Positions 1 through 8,169 of a DNA stretch of 64,000 bases are shown here, one piece after another; the first letter of the stretch is position 1; each line of letters begins with the position of its first letter. Below the pieces are notes generated by a model. That model was not told where the DNA came from and did no database searches. It was given only the letters and a program-made list of their open reading frames with translations. This DNA comes from Bacteroidia bacterium (GTDB lineage: Bacteria > Bacteroidota > Bacteroidia > Chitinophagales > JAUHXS01), in assembly GCA_030426955.1 (NCBI GenBank), contig JAUHXS010000002.1, positions 62,001 through 126,000 of the forward strand, in the 5' to 3' direction. A program made the translations under genes and the position numbers.

Positions 1-965
1 ATCCAAATTAAAGTAAAGAATAAAAAGCCCGTTATTGATGGAGTGATTGAAGTTTTTTGATAAATCTCTTTTATTTTATTGATTTGATTTTGTTGCCAAT
101 GTTTAGCAATTACTGGATAAGAAATGAGATTAATCGCCTTTCTAGGTATTTCTATAACAGTTCCTATATATGCTGCTATTACATAAATTCCAGTTGTCTT
201 CAGCCCCAGTATAGATGATACCATCCAAGTGTCAATTTTAATTATTATAGTACTTGAAATAGCTCCAAGTGCTAGAAATAGAGAAAACTTAATCGATTCT
301 GGTAATAGGGGGTTGTTGTAAATTGAAGAAAATGAAGCAACTAACTTTAGTTCTGTGCTTAAACGATATGTGTATACAATCAAAATTATTAGTGAAGCTA
401 AGTAAATACACAGATAAATAGATATGAATTTATCTAAGCTATATTTCTGCCAAAAATAGGTAGTAATTAGAATAACTATACCTACTCTAATGAATACATC
501 TGATAAGAATTTGGGTATTGTAATCCGAAAATAAGATTTCGAAATGGCAGTAAAAATGTCTTGTAAGATAAATATTAGAATAAATGCATATAAGTAATTT
601 TTATATTCAAATAGAAGACTTGATTTTTCTTTAAATGAGGATAATATTAAATCATTAAACTGGTATAGCAAAAGTGCTGTAATGGAGAAAACCATTAGGC
701 TTGCGTAAATACATAAAGATAAAAATTCAGTTAATCCTTTCTTATCTGATGAAAAATACGAAAAGTATTTTGTAATTGAGCCTGGAATACCTAAAAGAGC
801 AATAGTTGAGATTAAAATAGAGATATCAATTAGTAGCCTAATTAGTCCAATTTCTTCAGGTGCTAGCATTGCAGGATAGACAGCTAAAACATTAACGGCC
901 CCTAAGGCAATTCCCAAATATGAAATTAATGTGGACTTTACTCCTTGTCTTTGTATGACCCCCAA
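1..965 (-). CDS. Polysaccharide flippase (Wzx-like), 3' part cut by window edge
   Basis: This frame stays open from a TTG at 965 down to base 1, so the C-terminal part of the protein lies outside the window. The predicted start reads (M)GVIQRQGVKST followed by a long series of hydrophobic helices, including LISYLGIALGAVNVLAVYPAM and an EEIGLIRLL stretch. This is the usual beginning of Bacteroidota oligosaccharide flippases of the MATE/Wzx superfamily, which move lipid-linked glycans across the inner membrane. I chose TTG because an in-frame TAA lies eight codons upstream and no ATG precedes the conserved start. It begins 22 bases after the PhyH-type gene and is the last visible gene of the minus-strand glycan locus. 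It is a second flippase, distinct from the one at 36005-37420. The family call is fairly secure; the substrate is inferred from context. Confidence 0.8.
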   Translation of the reverse strand, partial: MGVIQRQGVKSTLISYLGIALGAVNVLAVYPAMLAPEEIGLIRLLIDISILISTIALLGIPGSITKYFSYFSSDKKGLTEFLSLCIYASLMVFSITALLLYQFNDLILSSFKEKSSLLFEYKNYLYAFILIFILQDIFTAISKSYFRITIPKFLSDVFIRVGIVILITTYFWQKYSLDKFISIYLCIYLASLIILIVYTYRLSTELKLVASFSSIYNNPLLPESIKFSLFLALGAISSTIIIKIDTWMVSSILGLKTTGIYVIAAYIGTVIEIPRKAINLISYPVIAKHWQQNQINKIKEIYQKTSITPSITGFLFFTLIW

Positions 966-986
966 AATATTAAAAGTATTTGAAGC

Positions 987-1742
987 TTAGTATAGATGAT
1001 TTCGAGAGATCAGTTTTGTAAAGAAGTTATTTATATTCCTAATGTACGAGTGTTGAGTATCATAGATACTTGTATGCGATCTAAATATAAGTCTTTGGGA
1101 TTTGTCATCTTCTAAGTTTCCGCCACAATGAAAAATATCGCTATCAAAAATTACCATGGTTCCTCGTGTTCCTTCTATTGGAATTACATCTTTTTGACCT
1201 ATTGCAAGGTCAGGGTAATCTATTTCTATTCTATTCTTTACAGAAGCATACTTTTTTGTTTTATGCCAAGCCTCTTTTCGCAATTTGTTTCCTAGTGAGT
1301 GAGAGCCAGGGATACAGCTAAAGGCACCATTGTTTTTATATACATCAGTAATGTAAAACATGAACTTAATGGTTCGGTCTCGATCAAAATGTAAATAACC
1401 ATTTCTTTCTGGAGTGTCTGTTTTTTTATATTCATAAGTAATGTAAGCACCATCGACCTTGCTCCTTTGATTATTAGTATATTGGCTAATAATATTATTG
1501 ACCCAGTGGTTATCGAATAAGTTATATAATTCTTTATATGTTTTTAAAAGAGATAACCTGTTTATCTGAACAGCTTCCCCGAATAAATAACTATTTTGCT
1601 TAAAATTTTTTAAAACTTCTCTAGCTTCTTTTTCAATCTTGGATACATTGGTTATGTAGTTGGGTAACACAGCAATTCCCTTCTCTCTTAATAATAAAAG
1701 TATCCCCTCTATATCATTCTTATCTGAAAACAGGTCACTCAT
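987..1742 (-). CDS. PhyH-family Fe(II)/2-oxoglutarate dioxygenase
   Basis: This 251-residue protein looks like a phytanoyl-CoA dioxygenase (PhyH) family enzyme. Such enzymes use Fe(II), 2-oxoglutarate and O2 to hydroxylate small substrates in the cytoplasm. The facial triad is visible: H118 and D120 in YLHFDRD, and H205 in DSDIFHCGG, followed by arginines at 217 and 221 that could hold 2-oxoglutarate. IPGSH near residue 144 is also typical of the family. Its start overlaps the end of the SGNH gene by 8 bases, so the two are probably translationally coupled. In a glycan locus the likely substrate is a sugar, a sugar nucleotide or an acyl decoration, but the sequence does not say which. Family assignment is good; the substrate is unknown. 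Confidence 0.75.
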   Translation of the reverse strand: MSDLFSDKNDIEGILLLLREKGIAVLPNYITNVSKIEKEAREVLKNFKQNSYLFGEAVQINRLSLLKTYKELYNLFDNHWVNNIISQYTNNQRSKVDGAYITYEYKKTDTPERNGYLHFDRDRTIKFMFYITDVYKNNGAFSCIPGSHSLGNKLRKEAWHKTKKYASVKNRIEIDYPDLAIGQKDVIPIEGTRGTMVIFDSDIFHCGGNLEDDKSQRLIFRSHTSIYDTQHSYIRNINNFFTKLISRNHLY

Positions 1743-3078
1743 TTTTAATATTTAATATGGGTCTATGAAAGAAAATTTTTACGATATCTACTTTAAGGAC
1801 TTTAAATAAAGATAAAAATAAAAAGCTTATACCCTTATAAAGAGCCCATCTGATTGAGCTGTTTTTTTTTGATAAGACAAGAGAATGATATTCAATATTA
1901 TCTTCAAAAAAATTACGCATTAATGGCAGTTCTCTTTTTTTATATCCATTTTGTAAAAATAACGAGACTACATCATCCAATATTGTTTTAGAAATAATTG
2001 CAAACACCTCCTTCCTTGTGTTATTCATTAAGTTTGTTATTTCATGGGTACTATTAATAGATTTTATCGTAGTAAATGATACATCAGAAAATTCTCTATT
2101 ACTGCAATATTCGATCTTTCTTTTTCTTAAAAAAAAGTTTAATCTATTACTAGCTTGTATATTGTCTTCATTTTTTTCAATGTTTTTTACATTCGTAATT
2201 GAAAAACCTGCTAATATGTGATTTATGTATCCTTCTCTTGCGTTATCTACTAAGTAGATCATTTTTTTAGAGCTTGCCAGGTAATGCATTCGGAGGTATA
2301 GTAAAAAGTAAAACACATTCCAGTAAACAGCCTTAGATTTATCAAAACGTTTTTTCTTTTCGCCCTTTGCAATTATTAGTTCCCTCGCTGGAATGTCGCC
2401 CCATATGCCAATGGTATTACCGTTGATGGTATATTTATAAAAATAGTTCCAAAAGTATTTTGAATAGTGACTTTCAAATAAGGCGCCTTTAAGTAAAGAT
2501 TTTATTTTAGCTATAACAATTTTGTCTACTTTTTCATTAAGGTGTACGAAGTCTGCTTTGTAATAATTTTTAACAATACCAGATTTTTTATCAATTAAAT
2601 CATCCCAAATATTTATGAAAAAAGTATCCTGTGCTTTTAAGCAATATTGTTCTAAAACATTGTTATAAAGCCTTGCTAGTTTATTGTGGTTGAGCCTTTC
2701 CGTTGGAACAGAATTGTATATAATTAACTTAAAATCAAACTCTGATTTTATTTTTTTTATTACATCAACGTAGTTAAGTGCAGCTTTCTTGATTACCTCC
2801 TCATTTGAGTATGATTTGTATAATTGATGTGTATTAAAACGATTTTCGAGATGATGTCTGATATCAGGTTCTCCCAAAACGAGCATAATGGGTTTTCTTA
2901 AATCCAGTCTCTTAATGCTTTCATATAGTTTTGCATAAGTTTTGTTTTTTTTTTCTTTGGTAAGAAAACATGTATCAATCCCTGCTCCAATGCAGATTGG
3001 AAAGAAAAAAGTATTGTAACAAAAACTTCTAGTATGGCTATCTCCTAATACATTTATATAGTAGTCATTTTGACTCAT
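1735..3078 (-). CDS. SGNH-hydrolase-like domain protein with unknown C-terminal domain
   Basis: The N-terminal half (about residues 1-200) carries SGNH/GDSL landmarks: GDSHT at residues 12-16 with the candidate nucleophile serine, an EPDIRHH segment near residue 70, and DFVHLN near residue 178 that could give the catalytic Asp and His. No signal peptide is visible, so it should act in the cytoplasm. The C-terminal half begins near NGNTIGIWGDIPAREL and looks like an alpha/beta domain that I do not recognise. SGNH enzymes in glycan loci often add or remove acyl groups. The gene sits between a GT-B-like transferase and a PhyH-type oxygenase and overlaps the latter. The SGNH call is moderate and the reaction is not determined. 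Confidence 0.5.
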   Translation of the reverse strand: MSQNDYYINVLGDSHTRSFCYNTFFFPICIGAGIDTCFLTKEKKNKTYAKLYESIKRLDLRKPIMLVLGEPDIRHHLENRFNTHQLYKSYSNEEVIKKAALNYVDVIKKIKSEFDFKLIIYNSVPTERLNHNKLARLYNNVLEQYCLKAQDTFFINIWDDLIDKKSGIVKNYYKADFVHLNEKVDKIVIAKIKSLLKGALFESHYSKYFWNYFYKYTINGNTIGIWGDIPARELIIAKGEKKKRFDKSKAVYWNVFYFLLYLRMHYLASSKKMIYLVDNAREGYINHILAGFSITNVKNIEKNEDNIQASNRLNFFLRKRKIEYCSNREFSDVSFTTIKSINSTHEITNLMNNTRKEVFAIISKTILDDVVSLFLQNGYKKRELPLMRNFFEDNIEYHSLVLSKKNSSIRWALYKGISFLFLSLFKVLKVDIVKIFFHRPILNIKNE

Positions 3079-3100
3079 GGTATAGGTTTAACTTTTATTG

Positions 3101-4948
3101 TCAAGATATGCTCGTAATAAATTCAAGGTATCTATCTGTTGTTTTTCCATCAATTTTAAAACTTCTTCTTCTAACGTACTCTTCAATTTCATAGCTATTT
3201 GTAATGTGGGGTTGGTCGATTAACATTCTTGCATTTGCTAATAAGTCTTTATAATTTGTTACCTTGATCCCAACATTATCTTTTATGTAGCCTTGTCTAT
3301 CCTTATTTTCAGGGTCGTAAACTAGCAATGGTTTCTTAAAGTATATAGCCTCTGTACCGACTGTGCTGTAATAAGTGAGTACTACATCACTTATAGCTAG
3401 TAATCTATATAGCTCCGTAGAAGACAGTATGTAATTACTCGTATCTAATTCTGATGCTATCTGACTTAAATAGCTTAGTTTTTTGTCATTTGGATGAGGC
3501 TTGAGTATGAATTGAACCTCTGGAAGTTCTTTTGATAGTTTTAGAAACAGTCTAGTTAGTAATAAGATATTGTCTTTTTCAGATGTCACTGGGGGCTGTG
3601 CTGCATATAAAATTGTTGGACGTGTGTTATCTAAGGCAGAAATGACATCGCTCTTTTTTAATTTATGTAGCATTGGTATTGAGTCTGTTCGACAGTGTCC
3701 CAGAGCTTTTAACTGGGAGGGTTTGTAAATAGAACAATTAGATAGCATTCTATTCGTATAAGTACCTCTTGTAATAGTATAATCTGGGATAGGGTTAAAT
3801 ACACTATCTCTTTTAGAAAAAATATAGTTGATATTTAGATTATTAATTCCTCCATGTTGAATTCCATAAGTATTAACTCTTAACCTTTTTGCTGCTTCAA
3901 GTATGGGTCTGTTTTTTATAGTATGCTCATCTTCTCCGCCAATTGACTTAAGTTCGTTGAACTGTCTAAGCATTATATGAGCAGCATGCTCGCGTAAGTA
4001 GGCTAGTCTTACTGTGTTGGATGCTTGTTTGGCCAACTGTATTATAAACTTTTGTTCTTTGTTAGAAGTATTCTTTTCTATTTTTTGTAAGGTGCTATGA
4101 AAGGATTTTTTTATTTTCTTTGATCTAGTATTTATATTCCTGAAGTTTAATAATGCCATTAAAACAAATACTTCAAAGTTCATTTTTCTGTTATAAAACC
4201 TAAAATCAAAAATACTTTGTAGCGAGAATTTATTAATAGTTGAACTTGAACCTTTTGGCGGTGGCGATGGCAATTCGCTCAATAAAATAAATTTTTTGTT
4301 TTTTGCAACCTTCTCGAAAAGGTATTCAATCAAGGGATCTCCTTTTTTGATATTCCCCGTTTTAAAGTCAATGACATTTTGTCTATTAAATGGATTGGTA
4401 AACACAATATATTTGGCAGACTGGTTGAGCCTAATTAGTTGAAAGCATCCAAGGCAGGCCCTAAGTATAAAGCTTACCAAATATCGGAACTTAGATAATA
4501 TTTGCCACTGATCTTTAGGTGGGTAAAGGGAACAATTAGAGTGATTTAATAAACTTTTATCAAAAGAAAAAGAACTGTATATGGCGATATGTTTGTATGT
4601 GAGCTTATTGCTGTCAAGTAGGCAGTTTACAAGATTAATCTGTCTTAGGTTTGATGTATAAAGATTGAATAATTTATGGCGAATGTAGTACCACGCATTA
4701 AAAGAATCAAAAGTTAAGTGATCTATTAGCTTTTTTTTGTTAAAGATTGAGTGCCCTAATTCATTGATATATTCTAAAGCATCCTTTTCTATTTTCGTTA
4801 TAAGTTCGGTACGTTGAGAAAAATATCTGAATCTTGGATAGGTTTGAGAATATCTTTGAATAGATGTGAAAATATCCAAATCTTCAGTAGAAAGTAGATT
4901 CTTTAACTCCTTAGTTGATAGTTCTCTTAAAACTATTGCTAAATTCAT
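3101..4948 (-). CDS. GT-B-like surface-glycan transferase
   Basis: This is a soluble 615-residue protein with an extended N-terminal region. Its C-terminal half resembles capsule and teichoic-acid type GT-B enzymes. Landmarks are YGIQHGGINN (about residue 362), FILKPHPND (about 492), VVLTYYSTVGTEA (about 531) and KPLLVYDPENKDRQGY. These correspond to the nucleotide and phosphate binding loops of CDP-glycerol phosphotransferase-like and capsule transferases. Its start codon abuts the stop of the DapA-like gene with no spacer, so it belongs to the same operon as neuA and neuB. The simplest inference is that it transfers the CMP-activated sugar made by its neighbours. A polyol-phosphate transferase is the main alternative. 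Confidence 0.55.
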   Translation of the reverse strand: MNLAIVLRELSTKELKNLLSTEDLDIFTSIQRYSQTYPRFRYFSQRTELITKIEKDALEYINELGHSIFNKKKLIDHLTFDSFNAWYYIRHKLFNLYTSNLRQINLVNCLLDSNKLTYKHIAIYSSFSFDKSLLNHSNCSLYPPKDQWQILSKFRYLVSFILRACLGCFQLIRLNQSAKYIVFTNPFNRQNVIDFKTGNIKKGDPLIEYLFEKVAKNKKFILLSELPSPPPKGSSSTINKFSLQSIFDFRFYNRKMNFEVFVLMALLNFRNINTRSKKIKKSFHSTLQKIEKNTSNKEQKFIIQLAKQASNTVRLAYLREHAAHIMLRQFNELKSIGGEDEHTIKNRPILEAAKRLRVNTYGIQHGGINNLNINYIFSKRDSVFNPIPDYTITRGTYTNRMLSNCSIYKPSQLKALGHCRTDSIPMLHKLKKSDVISALDNTRPTILYAAQPPVTSEKDNILLLTRLFLKLSKELPEVQFILKPHPNDKKLSYLSQIASELDTSNYILSSTELYRLLAISDVVLTYYSTVGTEAIYFKKPLLVYDPENKDRQGYIKDNVGIKVTNYKDLLANARMLIDQPHITNSYEIEEYVRRRSFKIDGKTTDRYLEFITSIS

Positions 4949-5902
4949 TTATTCTAAGACTTGCTCTAAGGGGAGTGCCTTCATAAGAGTTCTAACTTCC
5001 TGTGTATCTTTATCATTTAGTGCCAACATTGGTAACCTTTCATGTCTTGACATTATAGACAAGCTTTCAAGAGCGGCCTTAATGGTTAAGTGCCATCCGA
5101 ATTTTTTAACGCCATGATCGAAAAATGGAACTTCTATTTTATTTATAATATTCATATATTTTTCCTTTTCTCCCACTTGATACCACTCCCAAAATTTTAC
5201 AGCCAACCTAGGATCAAATACGCCAATTCCATTCAGCCAACTTTGACATCCAATATCGGCAAACCGAAGCCATTGTCTCTTGCCTCCTCCAGAGATGATT
5301 ATGGCAGTTCTATCACTTATTTTCTCGATTACTTTCTTTGAAAATTCATCATCCTTCGCATCTTCCTTTACGGCAACTATATTGGGGATATCTGCAAGCC
5401 TATCTAAGAGATCTATATCGTAATTTACAGGAGGACCACCATATCCGCTAAGAAAAGGCATTTCATGAACCAAAATTCCAATTTCTGAATTGGAAGCAAT
5501 ATAATTAAAGTGGTTATATACTTGATCATTAGAATAATACTTCTCTCGGCAAATGATAGATATTATGTCTGCACCACTCTCTTTAGCATGGTTTGCAAAT
5601 TCCGTGGATACTTTAGTTGGGCAATGTAACGGATCTGCCACGATCATTATATTATCCTTATTTAAAGACTTAACTTTTTGAGCTACAAACTTATTTAGTG
5701 CTTTTATCTCGTCCCAAGACAACTCACTAAAGCGACTGTTATATCCCATAACATAGAAATTTCTACCGCCAGAATTATAAATTAACTCTACATAGTTTTC
5801 AAGTGCGTCCCAATTTATGGCGTCGTCCTCGGGCTTAAAAGGAGTAATAATTGAAAAAACAGGACCTTTAATTCTGTCTTTTAGGTTTGAAAAATTGCTC
5901 AT
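4949..5902 (-). CDS. DapA/NanA-family class I aldolase homologue with altered active site
   Basis: Length (317 residues) and layout match the dihydrodipicolinate synthase / N-acetylneuraminate lyase family, a TIM barrel that forms a Schiff base with pyruvate. The lysine is present as K179 in IVAVKEDAKDD. Other hallmarks are changed. The usual G-T-T-G-E loop reads MGYNSRFSE at residues 52-60, with Y54 and N55 where two threonines are expected. The usual Y-N-x-P segment reads LVHEMPF, placing H146 where the catalytic tyrosine normally sits. It lies between the NeuA-type gene and the transferase, so it probably works on the same nonulosonic sugar pathway rather than on lysine synthesis. It may be a diverged aldolase or a non-aldol enzyme on the same scaffold. 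Confidence 0.75.
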   Translation of the reverse strand: MSNFSNLKDRIKGPVFSIITPFKPEDDAINWDALENYVELIYNSGGRNFYVMGYNSRFSELSWDEIKALNKFVAQKVKSLNKDNIMIVADPLHCPTKVSTEFANHAKESGADIISIICREKYYSNDQVYNHFNYIASNSEIGILVHEMPFLSGYGGPPVNYDIDLLDRLADIPNIVAVKEDAKDDEFSKKVIEKISDRTAIIISGGGKRQWLRFADIGCQSWLNGIGVFDPRLAVKFWEWYQVGEKEKYMNIINKIEVPFFDHGVKKFGWHLTIKAALESLSIMSRHERLPMLALNDKDTQEVRTLMKALPLEQVLE

Positions 5903-5909
5903 GAATTAG

Positions 5910-6617
5910 TTATATTTTGATGTGATTATTCTTTAAAAGATATTCTGCTAAAAGAAAATCTTTTTCATTATCAATGTCGACACAGTTATCGGGAGGCATC
6001 TCGTATCCTTTTACAATTCCTTGAAAGAAATTATCTTTAGTTATAAACTTATCTAACCAAGCTATATAAAACCCACCATTAACTCGATAGTATTTGTCGA
6101 AGTCTTGAGACCTAGTATTTCCAGTAATTAGCGGAGAGGGGTTTATTAGTGCATTTGGATTTATAACTTTTTGACCATCTAGTGTTAAAGTAAGTTGGAC
6201 AGGTTCTTGCATCTCGTTTATACTTACTACAGAGAAATCTTCCTTTTGAAGCATAGAAAAACCTTCTTTTATATGCTTAGAAGTCCTAAAGGGACAGGTG
6301 GGTAAAAATAATCCAATGGCATCATACTGTTCGCTATAAGAAGGGCGGTCAGCTATCTGTTTAATCAAATCTATTACCTTAGAAGTATCTGAGGCTAGAG
6401 CAGGTTCTCTTTTTTCAATGGTAATTTCGTCATAATGCGTTCCTACCTCTAGAATCTCATCATCATCAGAAGAAAGAATTATAGTGTCAAATATGTTGCT
6501 TTCAATGACTGCCTCAATGGTATAGCCTATTAAAGGTTTGCCACATAGCTTTTTTATATTTTTTCTCGGAAGCCTTTTCGAACCACCTCTTGCAGGAATT
6601 ATAGCTAAATTCTTCAT
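5910..6617 (-). CDS. neuA: Acylneuraminate (nonulosonate) cytidylyltransferase
   Basis: This 235-residue protein begins MKNLAIIPARGGSKRLPRKN, the diagnostic nucleotide-binding start of CMP-sialic acid synthetases, followed by KPLIGYTIEAV. It also has SSDDDEI near residue 50 and a C-terminal NCVDIDNEKDFLLAE segment, usual for the family. The enzyme couples CTP to a nonulosonic acid (Neu5Ac, KDN, legionaminate or pseudaminate) and releases pyrophosphate. With NeuB (7294-8163) and the HAD phosphatase (8170-8676) it forms a synthesis-activation cassette. The exact sugar cannot be read from the sequence. The gene lies 7 bases before the DapA-like gene in the same operon. Confidence 0.88.
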   Translation of the reverse strand: MKNLAIIPARGGSKRLPRKNIKKLCGKPLIGYTIEAVIESNIFDTIILSSDDDEILEVGTHYDEITIEKREPALASDTSKVIDLIKQIADRPSYSEQYDAIGLFLPTCPFRTSKHIKEGFSMLQKEDFSVVSINEMQEPVQLTLTLDGQKVINPNALINPSPLITGNTRSQDFDKYYRVNGGFYIAWLDKFITKDNFFQGIVKGYEMPPDNCVDIDNEKDFLLAEYLLKNNHIKI

Positions 6618-6625
6618 AACTTGAT

Positions 6626-7288
6626 TTATTCCACAACAGCATAAGTCGGTGTCATGGCAAAAGGAAACTTGTGTAGCGTTATTTTATTATCTTTAAAAAA
6701 TTCATCGACAGCTTTTGTCTCGCCTGGAAAAACACTGTAGTCGTCTAAAATTAAAATCCCTCCCTTTACAATTTTAGGGTATAAATGCTCTAAAATAACT
6801 GTAGCGGGCTCATATACATCAGTATCTAGGTGGAGCATTGCTATCTTGAGCTCTGGATGATCTTTAACATATTTAGGAACGGTTTTTAATATATCACCTT
6901 CAATAAGTTCAATTTTTTGACTCAAAGATTTTTTTGAAAGGATTTCTAAAAGTTGATCTTTACTAATACTGCTGGAACCAGCCTGTTCTATCCACGAAGC
7001 TAATTTGGATTTGTCTTCTTCGTGGTGCGTTTCGGGAAACTTATCAAATATGTCGAATCCGATGATTTGTTTAGTAGATGATCCACCAAACATTTCCCTG
7101 AAATGTGCCCATCTAACTAAAGAACACCCTTTAAATACTCCGCATTCAACAATATGCCCAGGTAATGTTATAATTTTTTTATAAAGTTCATAATGGGCTG
7201 AAAACTTAGCTAGCCTTTGTGTATTACAACTCAGGTAAAAGTTGTTTTCATAATCCCATCTTTTTTTAAAATCAGGTAATTCAATCAT
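6626..7288 (-). CDS. TylF-like SAM-dependent methyltransferase
   Basis: This 220-residue protein matches the TylF/macrocin O-methyltransferase family. The SAM-binding motif is VECGVFKGCS at residues 47-56, followed by FDIFDKFPETHHEED. The acidic metal-site region is HLDTDVYEPA (about residue 153) and ILILDDYSVFPGETKAVDEF follows. Family members usually methylate sugar hydroxyls. It sits between neuB and neuA with gaps of 5 and 8 bases, so it is part of the nonulosonate operon and may O-methylate that sugar or the finished glycan. The substrate is inferred only. Confidence 0.72.
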   Translation of the reverse strand: MIELPDFKKRWDYENNFYLSCNTQRLAKFSAHYELYKKIITLPGHIVECGVFKGCSLVRWAHFREMFGGSSTKQIIGFDIFDKFPETHHEEDKSKLASWIEQAGSSSISKDQLLEILSKKSLSQKIELIEGDILKTVPKYVKDHPELKIAMLHLDTDVYEPATVILEHLYPKIVKGGILILDDYSVFPGETKAVDEFFKDNKITLHKFPFAMTPTYAVVE

Positions 7289-7293
7289 TATAA

Positions 7294-8163
7294 TTAAACT
7301 TTTCTAAGCTTCTCTCTTATCTTAATCTCACTTTCATATACCTTCTTAACCCCATCTCCCAAAGCAAGTTCAATTTCTCGAATATGTTTCATTAATCGAA
7401 TTAGTCCAATTGGCGCTATAGATGCGGCTTGATCTGTCCCCCACATAGCTCGGTCTAATGTGATATGTCTTTCTATTATACACGCACCAAGAGCGACAGC
7501 CGCTACTGTAGTCGGTAGACCTTCTTCGTGTCCTGAATAGCCAATAGGAACATCATATTTTTCCATTAAAGTATTGATCATTTTGAGGTTTAACTCTTCA
7601 CTCGGACAAGGGTATGTACTTGTAGAATGCATTACAATAAGATTATCTAGGCCTATACTAGATATGGTATTGTCAATTTCTTCTGTAGAAGACATACCTG
7701 TTGATAGAATTACTGGAATACCAACATTTTTTTGATATTGAATTAACTCTATATCCGTTAATGATGCAGATGGGATTTTAAAACAAGGGGGAGAGTAGTC
7801 TAAGATGAAATCAACAGATGGTTTATCCCAACATGAAGCGAACCAATCGATTTTTTTCTCCTTACAGTACCTGTCAATTTCGTCGTACTCTTTCTTGCCA
7901 AACTCAATCTTGTGTTTGTAATCTATATAAGAGATATACCCCCATGGTGTTTCTCTCATCTTGCTTTTTTGATGTTCTGGAACACACAGGTCTGGTTCTC
8001 TTTTTTGAAATTTGACTGCATTACAACCTGCCATTACTGCAAGGTCAATCAGTTTTTTTGCCTTATCAATGTCTCCATTATGATTAATACCTATCTCGGC
8101 AATAAAGTATACGGGTTGATTATTGCCTATAGTACTATTGGCTATTTTTACATTCTTTCTCAT
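7294..8163 (-). CDS. neuB: NeuB-type nonulosonic acid synthase lacking the SAF domain
   Basis: The protein has the (beta/alpha)8 barrel of sialic acid synthases, which condense phosphoenolpyruvate with an N-acyl-hexosamine, mannose, or its 6-phosphate. Landmarks are AEIGINHNGD (residues 22-31), AVKFQKR (about 49), STGMSST (about 154), GYSGHE (about 213) and ERHITLDRAMWGTDQAAS (about 232). At 289 residues it stops at the KLRKV linker and has no C-terminal antifreeze-like SAF domain. Classical bacterial NeuB enzymes are near 345 residues and use SAF to cover the active site of the partner subunit. The neighbouring KdsC-like phosphatase suggests a phosphorylated product such as a 9-phosphate. 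Neu5Ac, KDN and other nonulosonates remain possible. Confidence 0.85.
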   Translation of the reverse strand: MRKNVKIANSTIGNNQPVYFIAEIGINHNGDIDKAKKLIDLAVMAGCNAVKFQKREPDLCVPEHQKSKMRETPWGYISYIDYKHKIEFGKKEYDEIDRYCKEKKIDWFASCWDKPSVDFILDYSPPCFKIPSASLTDIELIQYQKNVGIPVILSTGMSSTEEIDNTISSIGLDNLIVMHSTSTYPCPSEELNLKMINTLMEKYDVPIGYSGHEEGLPTTVAAVALGACIIERHITLDRAMWGTDQAASIAPIGLIRLMKHIREIELALGDGVKKVYESEIKIREKLRKV

Positions 8164-8169
8164 AACATC

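Noticed and set aside
4949-5902. Calling this gene dapA (lysine synthesis)
   Set aside because: The Thr-Thr loop and catalytic Tyr are altered and the neighbours are nonulosonate genes, so a lysine-pathway role is unlikely.
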